Shown piece by piece: positions 10,807 to 22,253 of a stretch of DNA of 64,000 bases. Positions within the stretch are counted from its first letter, which is position 1. Each line of letters opens with the position of its first letter. The DNA is taken from NCBI RefSeq assembly GCF_003576645.1, contig NC_044916.1:5724156-5788155 (forward strand), written 5' to 3'. Under the pieces are notes generated by a model that searched no databases, had not been told where the DNA came from, and worked only from the letters and a program-made list of their open reading frames with translations. The stretch comes from Ipomoea triloba. Lineage: Eukaryota; Streptophyta; Magnoliopsida; Solanales; Convolvulaceae. Made by a program: the position numbers and the translations under genes.

Positions 10807-11290
10807 TAGTTATATAGCAACGCATGCCACATGCTCTCTCTCCCTATAATTACTCTCTCTTTATTAAATAGCACATACATATGTGTCTGCCTACAATTAC
10901 TCTCCCTACAATTGCACCCCTACATCTCCCTACAATGGGTAAATTATTTATTGTTGGTTCGTAGATATTTTATTGAATTTGATGTGGTGTTGCACTTATT
11001 TCTAATGAGAACATTTATTTTCAAAGAGTAAGTTAATGGAATATGAATAAATAATATTCTATACTTTAAATATTAATTTAATACAATAGACAAAAAATTA
11101 AGTAATTAAGACATTATTTGATCGAGTTATTTATACAAGATTTTCATAATGTGATTTACATCTCGTTCAATTATTTAACTATAATCACTAATTTACTTGC
11201 ACTTCAATGTTCAATTATTTATAAAAATGTCGACCATATATTTTTTAAATCAATGTTTATGATCCGTTAGATCTGGACACGTACGTGGAC
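10807..11290. other. AT-rich intergenic DNA, nothing recognised
   Basis: No terminal repeat or gene-like reading frame was recognised. Confidence 0.4.
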
Positions 11291-12760
11291 GGCTTTGAAT
11301 GGTTCTTAGTTCTACACCACAGGTTTTAACAAAATATTATCACGGTGGGAAATCTCAATATTTGCATCCAATGAAAATTGGACGGAAAATGATATATTTT
11401 GGTCGGAAAAGAGGTTTCCAACGAACATACCGAGCAATGGATGATTTGGAAAACTGCTTGTCAAAAATTCCATCCAATTTTAATTTTTTGTCAAAAATTG
11501 CATCCAACAGATAAAAATGGATGGAAATTCCAGAAAATAACCCACCATTCTTAAAACATGGGAATTTCCGTCCAACTATAATCAGTGGTCAAAAATTTCG
11601 ACCAACATTCGACGGCAAACTCACAAATTATATTTTGTGATTTTCCTTACAACTGTTGGACGGAAATTCCGCTCAACAGTTGGACGGAAATATCGAGTAC
11701 TAAATGTTGTGAGTTTCCTTCTAACTGTTAGTAGGAAAATTATAAATTGTACGGAATGTTTTTATTACCTTTATATTACCATAATTTTATTTTTACCTGT
11801 TGTTAATAAATTATATGTCATCAACAAATTAATGGACGCACTAAATTTCAAATTTAAAATTTAAAATATATTTAAACACCAAAGTTATTTACAACAAAAA
11901 TTATGATCATGTCCATAGTACTTCCAACAACGGACTATTTTTACTAATAGCAGCTGGCTGGTCAATTGAATATGGATAAAAACATTACATTTCAAAATAT
12001 GAACTCGATCTAATAATTGATTCATCAGTTATCGGTTCATTGTAATAAACCAAAATATTCATTTAAATTGGTTAGGGTTTTGTAATAGACCACACAACAA
12101 CGTAATTAATATTGAATATGGATTAAAAGCACTCCACATAAATTAAAAGAAAAAGAGAAATGGCTAAGATTGTCAACTGCTAGCTACTAGACTATATATA
12201 ACTGATTTGAAACTGAGCACATGCTCTCATCAACCTAAAATAAAATAAAGAAATTGTTATAATTGTTGAAAGCTACTAGCTAGAGTAAATTTACACCATA
12301 TGAGTTGCTTGGTTTATTTATTGCAAATTTGTTACATATGAGATGTTTTTTTTTTTTCAAATTGAACTTTTGAATGTGACATAATGTGTACTAAAGTATC
12401 TCAATTACTCTCTACAGTAGGCCATCATTCATACTATGAACGCAACCTCCTCTATACATGTTTATCTACTACTAATCTATGATATAACTTTCACAAGATT
12501 ATTGATTAATTAATTGGCACAATCCTCATATTAATTAATGCTTTTCAATTTATTTTCTATTTTTAAGAATTGGGATTGGAGAAGATGTTATTTTCAATAG
12601 ATAGTTAAATCTATTTGTAGATAAAAAAATCTCAAATAATTTTAAAATTATTATTGAATGATACGATCTTGTATCAAACAAGTACCACTTTGAGTGGGTG
12701 CTAACTGCTAACTCTAAAAAGAAAATTAGAAAGAATACTGCTGAGTATGTGTACCCATGA
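11291..12760. mobile_element. decayed DNA-transposon end plus flank, duplicated at 23910-25165
   Basis: 11350-11720 carries many direct and inverted copies of a GGACGGAAATTCC-like motif (for example TTGGACGGAAATTCCG). This pattern is typical of CACTA subterminal repeats. The following kilobase contains CAACAAATTAATGGACGCAC and the dispersed TTTTACACCATATGAGTT module. 11505-12740 is colinear with 23925-25150. No transposase or intact termini were seen. Confidence 0.5.
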
Positions 12761-13851
12761 TTCAATGGTTTGTGAGCTTGTATTAATTCATTGTTAGTTT
12801 AAGGCACACCACTTGTGTTGCAGCTGTTTGTATGTGTACCCATACAACCTTTAGTCCCATTAGAGTAATGATAGGACGAGAGAGCACATGGTATGTGTGT
12901 TTGAATGTTCCTTACATTTAGAGTATGTTTTCAAGTGTAGATTTTTTCATTCAAATCCATTAACCAGCTTTAAAGAAAATGAAAAGTAATTAAATTGAAA
13001 AGTATGAATGGTCTCACTCGTAAATATTCATTTGGTCAATGTTAAAATTGATTTTGAATGTAGCTAAGGAAATCCCAGATAAAATATGGGTGAAATTTGA
13101 ATCGTTAATCTAGATACAATATGCGGATACCATTCATCTTTGTTGAATTTGCATAGTTAGATATATAATTGTCTACTATATATGATATTTAAGTGTTTCC
13201 TTTTATTTACAACTTTTTCAAGTTTAGAATCCTAATTAGTTTTTCTTATAACATTTCAAAGTCTATTTGTGCTTCAGTAGGGTGAGAAAGTAGCTATGAA
13301 CAGATACTACATTGTAACAGAGTCAGTAGTACTCAAAAAAAAATATTTAAAAAAAATATTTAAAAAAAATATACATGCACGTAACACATAATTAACCTAC
13401 AATTACCATAATCCTAATATATCACAGCGCAGCCGTCAAATCACCTCAATCCAAGGGCGTATGCTAGGCCACACGACCGTAGGTGATGTGCAGGCCACAT
13501 TTAAATAAAATTATATATATATATATATATATATTGAATTTCATATAATATTATACATACATTTATATTATTTACATTTAAAATTCTCAAATTTCTTGTG
13601 ACATCTAATACCGCAATGCTTTGCACCCCAAAGACGATATTGTTGAAGAGGTAGAACAAACTATTTGAGTATGCATTGAGAAGACAAATTATAACTATTA
13701 TCATGCATTAATTGCATTAAACCAAATATGTTTAATTACAACTTTTTCAAGTTCAGAGTCCTAATTAGTTTTTTTTATAAAATTCCAAAGTCTATTTGAG
13801 TATTTGACCATCTTTCCAAAAATATATAATTATTTTTGTTAGAATAAAAAC
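12761..13851. other. AT-rich intergenic DNA
   Basis: Contains a short TA run (13512-13534) and scattered phrases shared with other blocks, such as TTTTTCAAGTTTAGAATCCTAATTAG, seen again near 13742 as a short internal duplication. No gene was recognised. Confidence 0.4.
13512..13534. repeat. (TA)n microsatellite
   Basis: Short TA run. Confidence 0.9.
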
Positions 13852-13985
13852 TTTTTTTTTTGGTGTAAATCACAAGGAGTTCGGGGTCAATGTCCATCCG
13901 TCTTACGGTTTCAGTCCACCCGACTAATCCCGGTTCGCTGCTATTCCCCGTCACTTGTGGCAGTCTATGCTCTCCGCTACTCAAG
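13852..13985 (-). repeat. SINE-like retroposon segment
   Basis: The minus strand reads GGGTGGACTGAAACCGTAAG, then GACGGATGGAC, then GACCCCGAACTCC, and ends GATTTACACC plus poly-A. It is the longer relative of 665-754. The class (SINE or LINE tail) is inferred from the poly-A and GC-rich body. Confidence 0.42.
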
Positions 13986-14520
13986 TCATTAACTAGAGAG
14001 ATGTTTGTGGTCAGTGTTTATCTGAAGACACTACAAATTAAATTAAATGAATAAATTTCAAAAGAATTTATAGGAGCTGAACAGATCCGTAGCTATTATA
14101 AGTTATAACTCAGGTAAGAGGTAGGTAGGTAGAATGCATTTAGTTTCATGTGTAATTTAGGGTGCAGTGCTTCCAATGCAATGTACCTTAGCTTTGATTT
14201 CATATGGCAGATAAATATGGCCTCTGCAGCTTTACTCCTCCATCTTTATAGGAAATGAAAATCTTCAGAGTGGATCGAAATCAAAATGACCAAAATCTTA
14301 GGGAGATTCATCCTGCAGTGCCTCCGTCATAACTATGCTTCAGTCCTGTACGTTAGACTCCTCCCCGTCTTCTAAATGAATGCTTAATTATCATGTTCTG
14401 AAAGGCAATTTAGTAAGGCACAACAGATTCCCAAATGAATTCAATAGACCCGTAGTACCATTGGACCAACGAGTTTGTTTAACTGGTCTATTAAATTTGT
14501 TGATTATTCCTATGATCCAC
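13986..14520. other. unassigned sequence of moderate complexity
   Basis: Base composition is less AT-rich than the surroundings (for example GGCCTCTGCAGC, CCTCCGTCATAAC). All frames are broken. It could be a dead exon or UTR, but I recognise no family. Confidence 0.3.
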
Positions 14521-14957
14521 TCAATACTAAATTAAAAATATTTTTAATGTCGGTTATTTTCCAAGTAGTTCTCGTCGATGTATTAAATAAATGATACGAC
14601 ATTAATTTTAGAGAAATCGACGTCGTATGTTATTTAAAAAAAATTAAGATACGAATCAAGGTCATATCCCATTTTTAAAATTTTTTAATATAGAGATATA
14701 ATGTCGGTTTTTGCAAAAAAATCAACGTCATATCTCTTTAAAAACAATAAATAGCAAAAACCTACATCATATCTCTTTTAAAAACTAAATAGAGATACGA
14801 GGTCAATTTTTTACAAAAAAAAATAAAAAAAAATCAACGTTGGTATCAATTTTAAATATTTTAGCGACGACGACAATCAATCCAACTGCACTCACTAGTT
14901 TGAATGATACATTCATTTGTTGAAAAGTAAAAAGTTGCAAAACAAGAATTATATGTA
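14521..14957. mobile_element. left remnant of a DNA transposon split by the copia element
   Basis: Repeated motifs such as AATGTCGGTTATTTTCC, CGACGTCGTATG and AGATACGAATCAACGTC occur in both orientations, as in CACTA subterminal regions. A second copy of this terminal region is at 53745-54012. Similar motifs continue on the far side of the copia insertion (22254-22760), which ends ATTAGTG. Joining the flanks at the target duplication gives a continuous AT-rich sequence. Superfamily is inferred and the termini are not certain. Confidence 0.45.
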
Positions 14958-14962
14958 TATAA
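14958..14962. repeat. target-site duplication TATAA, left
   Basis: TATAA precedes the LTR at 14963 and recurs at 22249-22253 after the other LTR. Confidence 0.9.
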
Positions 14963-15299
14963 TGTAAGATTAAAACTGAATAATATAGGATCTAACCTCC
15001 AGCCATAGTTGGTGTTTGTTGTTGCCTGAATGAACTGTGCTGAGTGCTGCCTTTGCTTGAGTGAACTGTATTTTTCCCTCACTTTTACTCTATACTCTCT
15101 GGATGGTGTATGAGACTGAATGTTTGAGCAGTGAGAGGTTGAAGTCCTTAAATAGCTGCAGACCATCAATGCAGCAGAAATCCCAAATGTCTTCCTACAG
15201 TTGTTTGTACCACAAATGGTTTGTCTCCCAAATGAAAATGACAGGTTTGGACTTTTATTGGACAAAACCTTTCATCTCCTTATTAGACAAAACCTTTCA
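14963..15299 (-). repeat. 3' LTR of the copia element
   Basis: 337 bp, TG...CA in plus orientation. It matches 21912-22248 with one visible substitution. On the minus strand CTATTTAAGG is a TATA-like box. Confidence 0.96.
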
Positions 15300-15310
15300 T
15301 TCTCCCACTT
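15300..15310 (-). other. polypurine tract
   Basis: The minus strand reads AAGTGGGAGAA immediately upstream of the 3' LTR. This is the expected position and composition for the plus-strand primer. Confidence 0.85.
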
Positions 15311-15569
15311 GGTGCAAACATTAAACTTAAAGAATAGAATAACACCAACCATAATGATATGTTTTCATTAGTGCGAGTAATATCCATTATGATCAAATGC
15401 AAACTGCTTTCAAGTACTTAATTAGGAAACAAGAAAAACTTAGTGAAAATAAACCATATGTTTATTTCAAATCCAACCTAAATATTTTCTCAATGAATTT
15501 AAAGTGTACACAAAAAATGAGAAAATTTCTGAATGCAAAAGAATTTCATTAAAACTGAATGTATACAAA

Positions 15570-18392
15570 TTACAAATTGGGCGAAAGTCCCATCTTTTCA
15601 ACAAGATCCTTGAATTTAAATGGAGGCATGCCTTTAGTCAAGGGATCTGCTATCATCAACTCAGTACTAATGTGCTCAATGACCACAATTTCTCTTTTAA
15701 CACGCTCCCTAATAGCTAAGAACTTGATGTCGATGTGTTTGCTTCGACTCCCACTTTTGTCGTTCTTAGTTAGGAAGACTGCAGCTGAGTTGTCACAATA
15801 GATTTTTAACGGCTTAGATATAGAATCCATAATTCTAAGCCCAGAGATGAAATTCTTAAGCCACACACCTTGCGAAGTAGCTTCGAAACAAGAAACGAAC
15901 TCGGCTTCCATAGTAGAAGTAGTTATTAAAGATTGTTTAACACTTCTCCATGAGATAGCCCCACCAGCCATGATAAACACGTACCCAGAAGTCGATTTTC
16001 GAGAATCAACACAGCCAGCAAAGTCCGCATCAGAATATCCAATAACATCCAAGTTATCTGTCTGCCTAAATCCAAGCTTGTAATCTTTAGTACCTTTGAG
16101 GTACCTTAAAACTCTTTTTACAGCTCTCCAGTGGTCCATACCTGGATTATGCAAATATCGTCCTAGCATTCCAACAGCAAAAGCAATGTCTGGTCTCGTA
16201 CATACTTGAATGTATCCAAGGCACCCAACTGCTTCAGCATATGGAATAGTCTCCATGGATTCTTTCTCCAGGTCACTCTTAGGGCATTGATCCATATTGA
16301 ATTTATCTCCTTTTGCTATTGGAGCAACATTTGGTGAACAATTTTTCATCTGAAATATTTCTAAAACTTTGTTTATATAGGTTTCTTGCGATAGACCCAG
16401 TATGCCCCGGGATCTATCCCTATGAATCTTTATGCCAATGACATAAGATGCATTACCCATGTCCTTCATATCAAAGTTCTTAGAAAGGAATTGTTTCACG
16501 TCACGAAGCATCCCCATATCATTAGCGGCAAGCAAGATATCATCCACGTATAAAACTAGAAAACAAATTTTGCTCCCACTCACCTTATGGTATATACAAT
16601 GATCAGAGGGATTCTCAACAAAACCAAATGAAGAAATAACCCCATCGAACTTAATGTACCATTGGCGGGAGGCTTGTTTTAAGCCATATATGGATTTCTT
16701 AAGCTTGCATACTAAATTTTCACCATCTTTAGAAGAGAATCCTTCAGGTTGTTTCATGTAAACTTCCTCTTCTAGATCACCATTAAGAAAGGCAGTTTTC
16801 ACATCCATTTGTTGCAATTCAAGATTAAAATGTGCAACCAAAGCCAAGATAATTCGAAGAGAATCTTTCTTTGATACAGGAGAAAAAGTCTCCTTGTAAT
16901 CGATTCCTTCTTTTTGAGTAAATCCCTTAGCAACGAGTCTGGCCTTGTATCTTTCAATGTTACCTAATGAATCTCTTTTGGTTTTAAAAACCCATTTACA
17001 AGAAATAGCCTTGGCCCCATTAGGTAACTCAACAAGATCCCAAACTCCATTACTCTTCATGGAATTCATTTCATCTTTCATGGCTTCTAACCACAAATCA
17101 GAATGTTCACAATTCGTGGCTTGTGAAAAAGTTTCAGGATCATTTTCAGCTCCAATGTCAGATTCTTGTAGATACGATTCATAATAACTAGGTAATGCTG
17201 AACGTCTTATCCGAGTAGACCGTCTTAATGTTGGACCACCGATACCTTGAGAAGGTTGCGGGACAACTACCTCTTCAGGAACTAAGGGTAGTTCTTGAAT
17301 TGGTTCAGTCTGTATCGGTTCAGGAACTTGTTGTAAATCCTGAAATTGTTGAGTTTCAGCAACTTGTGGAATGTCAATGGTGGGTTGTATAACCGCGGGT
17401 GTTAATGAAGGAACACTGCGTATAAGTACAACTCCATTAGATGACGTAGAAGGGTGAGAGTCGATATGATCAAAAGTAGGAACTAAGTTCTTAAATCGAT
17501 CTCTCCCACTAATCAAGTCATCTTCAAGAAACTTAGCATTCCTTGATTCCACTATCCTAGTAGTATGTGATGGACAATAAAACCTATAACCCTTAGAAGA
17601 TTGTGCATATCCAATAAAGAAAGCACTAATTGTCCTCGGGTCAAGTTTCTTTTCTTGTGGATTGTATATTCTCACCTCAGACGGACATCCCCAAATACGC
17701 ATATGATGCAAACTCGGTTTCCAACCTTTGAATAGCTCAAAAGGTGTCTTAGGGACAGCCTTGGAAGGAACACGGTTTAATATATACGTTGCCGTCTTAA
17801 GTGCTTCAGTCCACAGTGATTTTGGAAGTGTGGAGTTTATCAGCATACTCCGCACCATATCCAAAAGAGTCCGATTTCTTCTTTCAGCAACACCGTTTTG
17901 ATCCGGAGATCCAGGCATGGTGTATTGGGCAACAATCCCATGTTTTTGAAGAAATTTAGTAAACGGACCTGGTGCTTGTCCATTTTCAGTGTATCTACCA
18001 TAATATTCACCACCTCTATCTGATCTAACTATTTGTATTTGCCTCTTGCATTGGTTTTCAACTTCAGCTTTAAATAATTTAAAGGCATCCAATGCTTCAT
18101 GCTTATTATGAAGTAAATACACATAGGTAAATCTTGAGAAGTCATCAATGAAGGTGATGAAATATTTCTGACCATGCATGTCCATATCAGGACAACATAT
18201 GTCAGTATGAATAATTTCCAACAATGTTGAACTTCTATTGGCACCTTTCTTTGACTTGTTTGTCTGCTTACCCTTAATGCAGTCAATGCAAGTCTCAAAA
18301 TCAGTATAGTCTAGAGTAGAAAGTACTCCATCCTTTACTAATCTTTTAATACGCTCAAGGGAGATATGACCTAATCTCCGATGCCATAACAT
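15570..18392 (-). CDS. copia pol: integrase, reverse transcriptase, RNase H
   Basis: This 940-residue frame is in register with the upstream gag frame, so it is the C-terminal part of one polyprotein rather than a separate gene. The Met at its first position is probably not a natural start. The integrase zinc finger shows H4, H9, C35 and C38. Integrase catalytic residues are D64, D125 and E170 (GVAERRNR). A Pro/Gln-rich spacer lies near 320-400. Reverse transcriptase spans about 446-690 with YVDD at 615-618. RNase H has D788, E829 and D867 (YCDNSAA). It ends with the usual ADPLTK segment near 915. No internal stop or frameshift is present. The encoded enzymes would reverse-transcribe the element RNA and integrate the cDNA. 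Confidence 0.96.
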   Translation of the reverse strand: MLWHRRLGHISLERIKRLVKDGVLSTLDYTDFETCIDCIKGKQTNKSKKGANRSSTLLEIIHTDICCPDMDMHGQKYFITFIDDFSRFTYVYLLHNKHEALDAFKLFKAEVENQCKRQIQIVRSDRGGEYYGRYTENGQAPGPFTKFLQKHGIVAQYTMPGSPDQNGVAERRNRTLLDMVRSMLINSTLPKSLWTEALKTATYILNRVPSKAVPKTPFELFKGWKPSLHHMRIWGCPSEVRIYNPQEKKLDPRTISAFFIGYAQSSKGYRFYCPSHTTRIVESRNAKFLEDDLISGRDRFKNLVPTFDHIDSHPSTSSNGVVLIRSVPSLTPAVIQPTIDIPQVAETQQFQDLQQVPEPIQTEPIQELPLVPEEVVVPQPSQGIGGPTLRRSTRIRRSALPSYYESYLQESDIGAENDPETFSQATNCEHSDLWLEAMKDEMNSMKSNGVWDLVELPNGAKAISCKWVFKTKRDSLGNIERYKARLVAKGFTQKEGIDYKETFSPVSKKDSLRIILALVAHFNLELQQMDVKTAFLNGDLEEEVYMKQPEGFSSKDGENLVCKLKKSIYGLKQASRQWYIKFDGVISSFGFVENPSDHCIYHKVSGSKICFLVLYVDDILLAANDMGMLRDVKQFLSKNFDMKDMGNASYVIGIKIHRDRSRGILGLSQETYINKVLEIFQMKNCSPNVAPIAKGDKFNMDQCPKSDLEKESMETIPYAEAVGCLGYIQVCTRPDIAFAVGMLGRYLHNPGMDHWRAVKRVLRYLKGTKDYKLGFRQTDNLDVIGYSDADFAGCVDSRKSTSGYVFIMAGGAISWRSVKQSLITTSTMEAEFVSCFEATSQGVWLKNFISGLRIMDSISKPLKIYCDNSAAVFLTKNDKSGSRSKHIDIKFLAIRERVKREIVVIEHISTELMIADPLTKGMPPFKFKDLVEKMGLSPNL

Positions 18393-18494
18393 TGAGGAAT
18401 TTTCGTTAATACTGCATCGTTTAGTGCCGTTTTGAACATGTAAAGAATTATAAATTGAAACATTTTTTAAGTTAAGACGATAAAGACCATCAGA

Positions 18495-19793
18495 TTATGT
18501 ACCAGTGCCAATACAAGTAGAATTCTGAAATAACTTGAAATACTTGGCATTAAATTCAAATTTAAATCCAAAGGGTACAAGTCTAGAAACTGAAATTAAG
18601 TTCCTAGAGAAACTAGGAACATAAAATGTCTTATCTAGCGTCAAAACGAAACCATTATTCAAAATTAAAGTACAAACTCCGACAGCTTCTACAGGTGATG
18701 CAATCTTGTTTCCAGAGAAGATGCTACACTCAGTTCCCGTTGGCTGTCTCAGATTTGTCATAGCCTGCAAGGAGTTTGCAATGTGGATTGTTGAACCAGA
18801 GTCAATCCACCAAGAATTAGTATTAACTTCTGACATATTGGATTCAAAACATACAAAAGAAGAGGAAACATTACCCTTTTGGGACATCCACTTCTTGAAT
18901 TTGATACAGTCCTTCTTCATGTGTCCCTTCTTTTTACAAAAGAAACACTTCTGTATCTTCTTAATGTCAACTTTTGGGGGCAGTTTGCTCTTAGCTGCTA
19001 CGGTGGATCCCTTGGACTTTCCAGATTTTCTTTTATACTTTGTTGTGGCCATTAGAGCGTTTTCCCCAATCTCAGTCATAAGCCTTTGTTCTTCTTGCGC
19101 ACACATGGTTATCAACTCATTGATAGACCAATCTACTTTATGTGTGTTGTAAGAAATCTTAAAGGGGCTATATTCTTGAGGAAGTGTATTAAGTGCAAAA
19201 TGCACCACAAAAGTATCTGGTAAAATGATTTCCAGCTTCTTTAGTTGAGCTGCAATATCCCTTACTTGCATGATGTGTTTACGCGTGCCCTTAACAGTGG
19301 TAAGACGAAGGTTGATAAATCGCATTATTAGAGTACTTGCCGATGATTTCTTTGAGTCAACAAATTGATCATCAATGGCCTTGAGCAGAGGCTTGGTTTT
19401 CTGAATTTCCTCAATGGAACCACGAATTTCTCTCGAAATTTTTGACTTAATGAGGTGCACACATAACCGATTGGATCTCTCCCATCGTGCACGAAGCTGC
19501 TTGGCTTCGTTAGTGCTTTCTGCAGTAACCTCGGAGGGTTCCTCATTCAGAACAGCGTAATCTAACTCTAATAATCCCAAATGTAGGAGAATAGCATCTT
19601 TCCACTCTTTGTGATTATCGTCGTTAAGCAAAGGAACATCAATAGTTATGGTTTGAGTGACGGGTAGAGTTGCTGTAAAGAGTAACAATGAATGCTTGGT
19701 TATAATTTTTCGAGGCAAAAATATATAGAGAGAGAGAATAAAGTGCATATTGTTACCAATGTAAGTTATGCAAAAGATAGACTCGTATGCCAT
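18495..19793 (-). CDS. copia gag and protease part, ended by an in-frame stop
   Basis: 432 residues. A UBN2/gag-like capsid region spans about 55-235. A CCHC zinc knuckle begins at C283 (CFFCKKKGHMKKDC), and the aspartic protease motif is DSGS at 331-334, where DSGA is more usual. The frame ends at TAA (18495-18497). The sequence after the stop stays open in the same frame for 34 codons and enters the pol ORF, so one nonsense codon interrupts the polyprotein. The true initiation codon is uncertain: the first 45 residues are hydrophobic and unlike usual gag starts, so translation may begin further in or after splicing. Gag would form the virus-like particle. Confidence 0.9.
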   Translation of the reverse strand: MAYESIFCITYIGNNMHFILSLYIFLPRKIITKHSLLLFTATLPVTQTITIDVPLLNDDNHKEWKDAILLHLGLLELDYAVLNEEPSEVTAESTNEAKQLRARWERSNRLCVHLIKSKISREIRGSIEEIQKTKPLLKAIDDQFVDSKKSSASTLIMRFINLRLTTVKGTRKHIMQVRDIAAQLKKLEIILPDTFVVHFALNTLPQEYSPFKISYNTHKVDWSINELITMCAQEEQRLMTEIGENALMATTKYKRKSGKSKGSTVAAKSKLPPKVDIKKIQKCFFCKKKGHMKKDCIKFKKWMSQKGNVSSSFVCFESNMSEVNTNSWWIDSGSTIHIANSLQAMTNLRQPTGTECSIFSGNKIASPVEAVGVCTLILNNGFVLTLDKTFYVPSFSRNLISVSRLVPFGFKFEFNAKYFKLFQNSTCIGTGT

Positions 19794-21897
19794 AAAAATT
19801 GCCTGTGGGCTAAATTTTTACGCACAATGAATCTATCAAGACTGAATGGTGGAAATAGAATGAGTACGATTTTTATTTGATTTACCACCCTTAATGACAA
19901 AACTACCAAACTATATGCCGATACATAATCCCTGTGGGTAAATTATGATCATAGTTTCGTATTTCATCCTAATTAACACTACAAATACAACAAAATTGCC
20001 TGTGGGCGAAATTTTATCATATTACGCAGAGTTAACCACAATATTCTTGCCTTAACTTTATGTGAGTAAAACTTAAGATGTAATTTTGGTAAATTGAAGA
20101 TGCTGTGGCTACTCTTTAATCGACCAAAATTAAATATTATCACATTGGCAAGAAAATCCTAACAAACAAATTGAACCAAATCATGATAGACAATCCTTAG
20201 GTATACTCCCAGGAAAGTTGGTAGGTGCTAAGGCTCCTTTAAAAACCAACTCCTTAGACAGAGTAGCGTCGCAAGGGGACTAGTAGCAATATGGCTGAAG
20301 GCACTATGACAGTTTCAGCCAGCAAGGCGTTTTAAGCCAGGGCCATAGAACTAGTATTCCTCCCCAAGAAACTTCCCTAATTCATGTGTTCTCATGTTTG
20401 AAGTAAAATCGTTTGAGAGTTCTATAAGATTGTTGGTTCACCTATGGATAAGGCTTTTAATAGGGTGAACTATCTTTGTGATTCTTTAATGTGCCCTTAA
20501 ATAGACACAACCGAAGAGTAATAATATGCTCAATATATCCTTAAAGGCTCTAAATTCACCTAAAAGGCACTATATCATGCATAATAAACATTTAATTCAG
20601 ACCTAAAAGGCTCTAAATTCATCCTAATTAACATGCTTTTCTAAAGGCATAATTATAACAATCAAATAATTATTGCAACAAATACAAATAGCATGCTCAG
20701 ATTATGCATATTATTAACTCATACTTTATAATTAAATTGCAATACTTAAACAATTTAATATAATCCTCAAAATTAAAAAATTCATATAGCAAATGTAGAA
20801 CTCAATAATTGCTCAAAATTGAATAATAATTTAATGAGGAATTAAATTGAACAATTAAAGATAAAAGAAGTCCAAATATGATGTAGGAAAATACTTAAAC
20901 AAGCCCAAGAATAAAATAGGCCCAATTTAAAGCAAGACTAAATGCTCTAAATAAACTAAATAAGCCCATTTTTAATTGTTGACTAGGCTGGCCGAAATGG
21001 GCCTAATTTGGTCCAAGAAAAATAATCCAATAATCTTGTTCACTTAATTTAGCCAAACAACAAATATAGACCCTTTTATAATTATAATGAGCCCAAAATA
21101 TAAAACAAAACCTAATGTCTTACACAAACCAAATGGGCCCAATTATAATTTTTTTTTTTTTTTAAGATATAATGGGCTTGGCCGAATTGGGCCAAACCCA
21201 AACCAATATAACTTCCCTTCATCATTGTTCTTCTATTTCAATTAACCATAGTCCAAGCCCATAAACCATGTTATATATTGACCAAAACCTAGATGCCTCT
21301 GTTATGTATTCCATTTGCAGCGCAGTCAGACAAAAAAAAATAAATAAATAAAGATACAGGCTATCGGATGAGAGAGAGGGACGCGGAGAAGGAGGATGTC
21401 GCCAAACACCACCATCGACGATCGCCACTTCCGACGCACCGCCGTCGTCTCGCCACACGGTAATCACTACCGTTCGCCGTCACCACCCAACCGCCGTTCT
21501 CAGACCGGATGATGATAAATTGGAGACCAAAGCCGACGAATAAATTCGGTGTTTCTCCGGCGAACAAGTAGATGGTTTATTTTTCTAACTTTATTTCGAA
21601 ATTATTTTTCCTTTATATTTCGAAAACACACTAATAATATTTTCTAAAAATATTTCGAATAAATTTTCATGTATGTATATACACATATGAAATCTAGATA
21701 TAAATTTATATGTGGATACGGAAAATATTAATATGCAAATATTGAGCAGAAATTTGCTTATATATATACATATATTAAATCCAAATATATATGTACTGGA
21801 AAAGCAAAGCACAAATATATATGTATGCTTTTAATATAATAAATATATTCATATTGCATACACATTCAAACTAATAACTAGGCAGAGATTATATTTT
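19794..21897 (-). other. unusually long 5' leader of the copia element
   Basis: About 2.1 kb separate the PBS from gag, against a few hundred bases in most copia elements. It holds no long ORF. Features are three related GCCTGTGGG(C)-AAATTT phrases (near 19801, 19930, 20000), a GC-rich CCG-repeat-like island at 21370-21570, and GGGCCCAATT-like motifs near 21135. It may contain an acquired segment or regulatory RNA sequence. Confidence 0.6.
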
Positions 21898-21909
21898 GCT
21901 CTGATACCA
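21898..21909 (-). other. primer binding site for initiator tRNA-Met
   Basis: The minus strand reads TGGTATCAGAGC, two bases inside the 5' LTR. It is complementary to the plant initiator tRNA-Met 3' end, as in most copia elements. Confidence 0.95.
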
Positions 21910-21911
21910 AC

Positions 21912-22248
21912 TGTAAGATTAAAACTGAATAATATAGGATCTAACCTCCAGCCATAGTTGGTGTTTGTTGTTGCCTGAATGAACTGTGCTGAGTGCTGCC
22001 TTTGCTTGAGTGAACTGTATTTTTCCCTCACTTTTACTCTATACTCTCTGGATGGTGTATGAGACTGAATGTTTGAGCAGTGAGAGGTTGAGGTCCTTAA
22101 ATAGCTGCAGACCATCAATGCAGCAGAAATCCCAAATGTCTTCCTACAGTTGTTTGTACCACAAATGGTTTGTCTCCCAAATGAAAATGACAGGTTTGGA
22201 CTTTTATTGGACAAAACCTTTCATCTCCTTATTAGACAAAACCTTTCA
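21912..22248 (-). repeat. 5' LTR of the copia element
   Basis: 337 bp copy of 14963-15299 with one visible difference. It is followed by the TATAA duplication at 22249-22253. Confidence 0.96.
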
Positions 22249-22253
22249 TATAA

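Larger units (their letters stand above)
14963..22248 (-). mobile_element. Ty1/copia LTR retrotransposon, full length
   Basis: The element is 7286 bp with two 337-bp LTRs (TG...CA), a TATAA target duplication, PBS, polypurine tract and a gag-protease-integrase-RT-RNase H order, which defines copia. The LTRs differ at one position that I can see (A/G near 15149 and 22092), pointing to recent insertion. The polyprotein frame is continuous across gag and pol except for one TAA codon at 18495-18497. That stop probably blocks normal expression of the downstream enzymes from this copy unless it is bypassed. The 5' leader is unusually long, about 2.1 kb. Confidence 0.97.

Noticed and set aside
14861..15324. 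ORFs of 134 and 87 residues, repeated at 21849-22291
   Set aside because: They lie in the copia LTRs and are identical because the LTRs are, not because a protein is conserved.
15559..19152. Plus-strand ORFs (15559-15801, 15847-16083, 16945-17184, 18706-19152)
   Set aside because: They are antisense shadows of the copia polyprotein, which has unmistakable domain motifs on the minus strand.
21222..21567. Captured host gene in the GC-rich copia leader
   Set aside because: The frames are short and no protein family was recognised. It is kept only as an odd leader feature.
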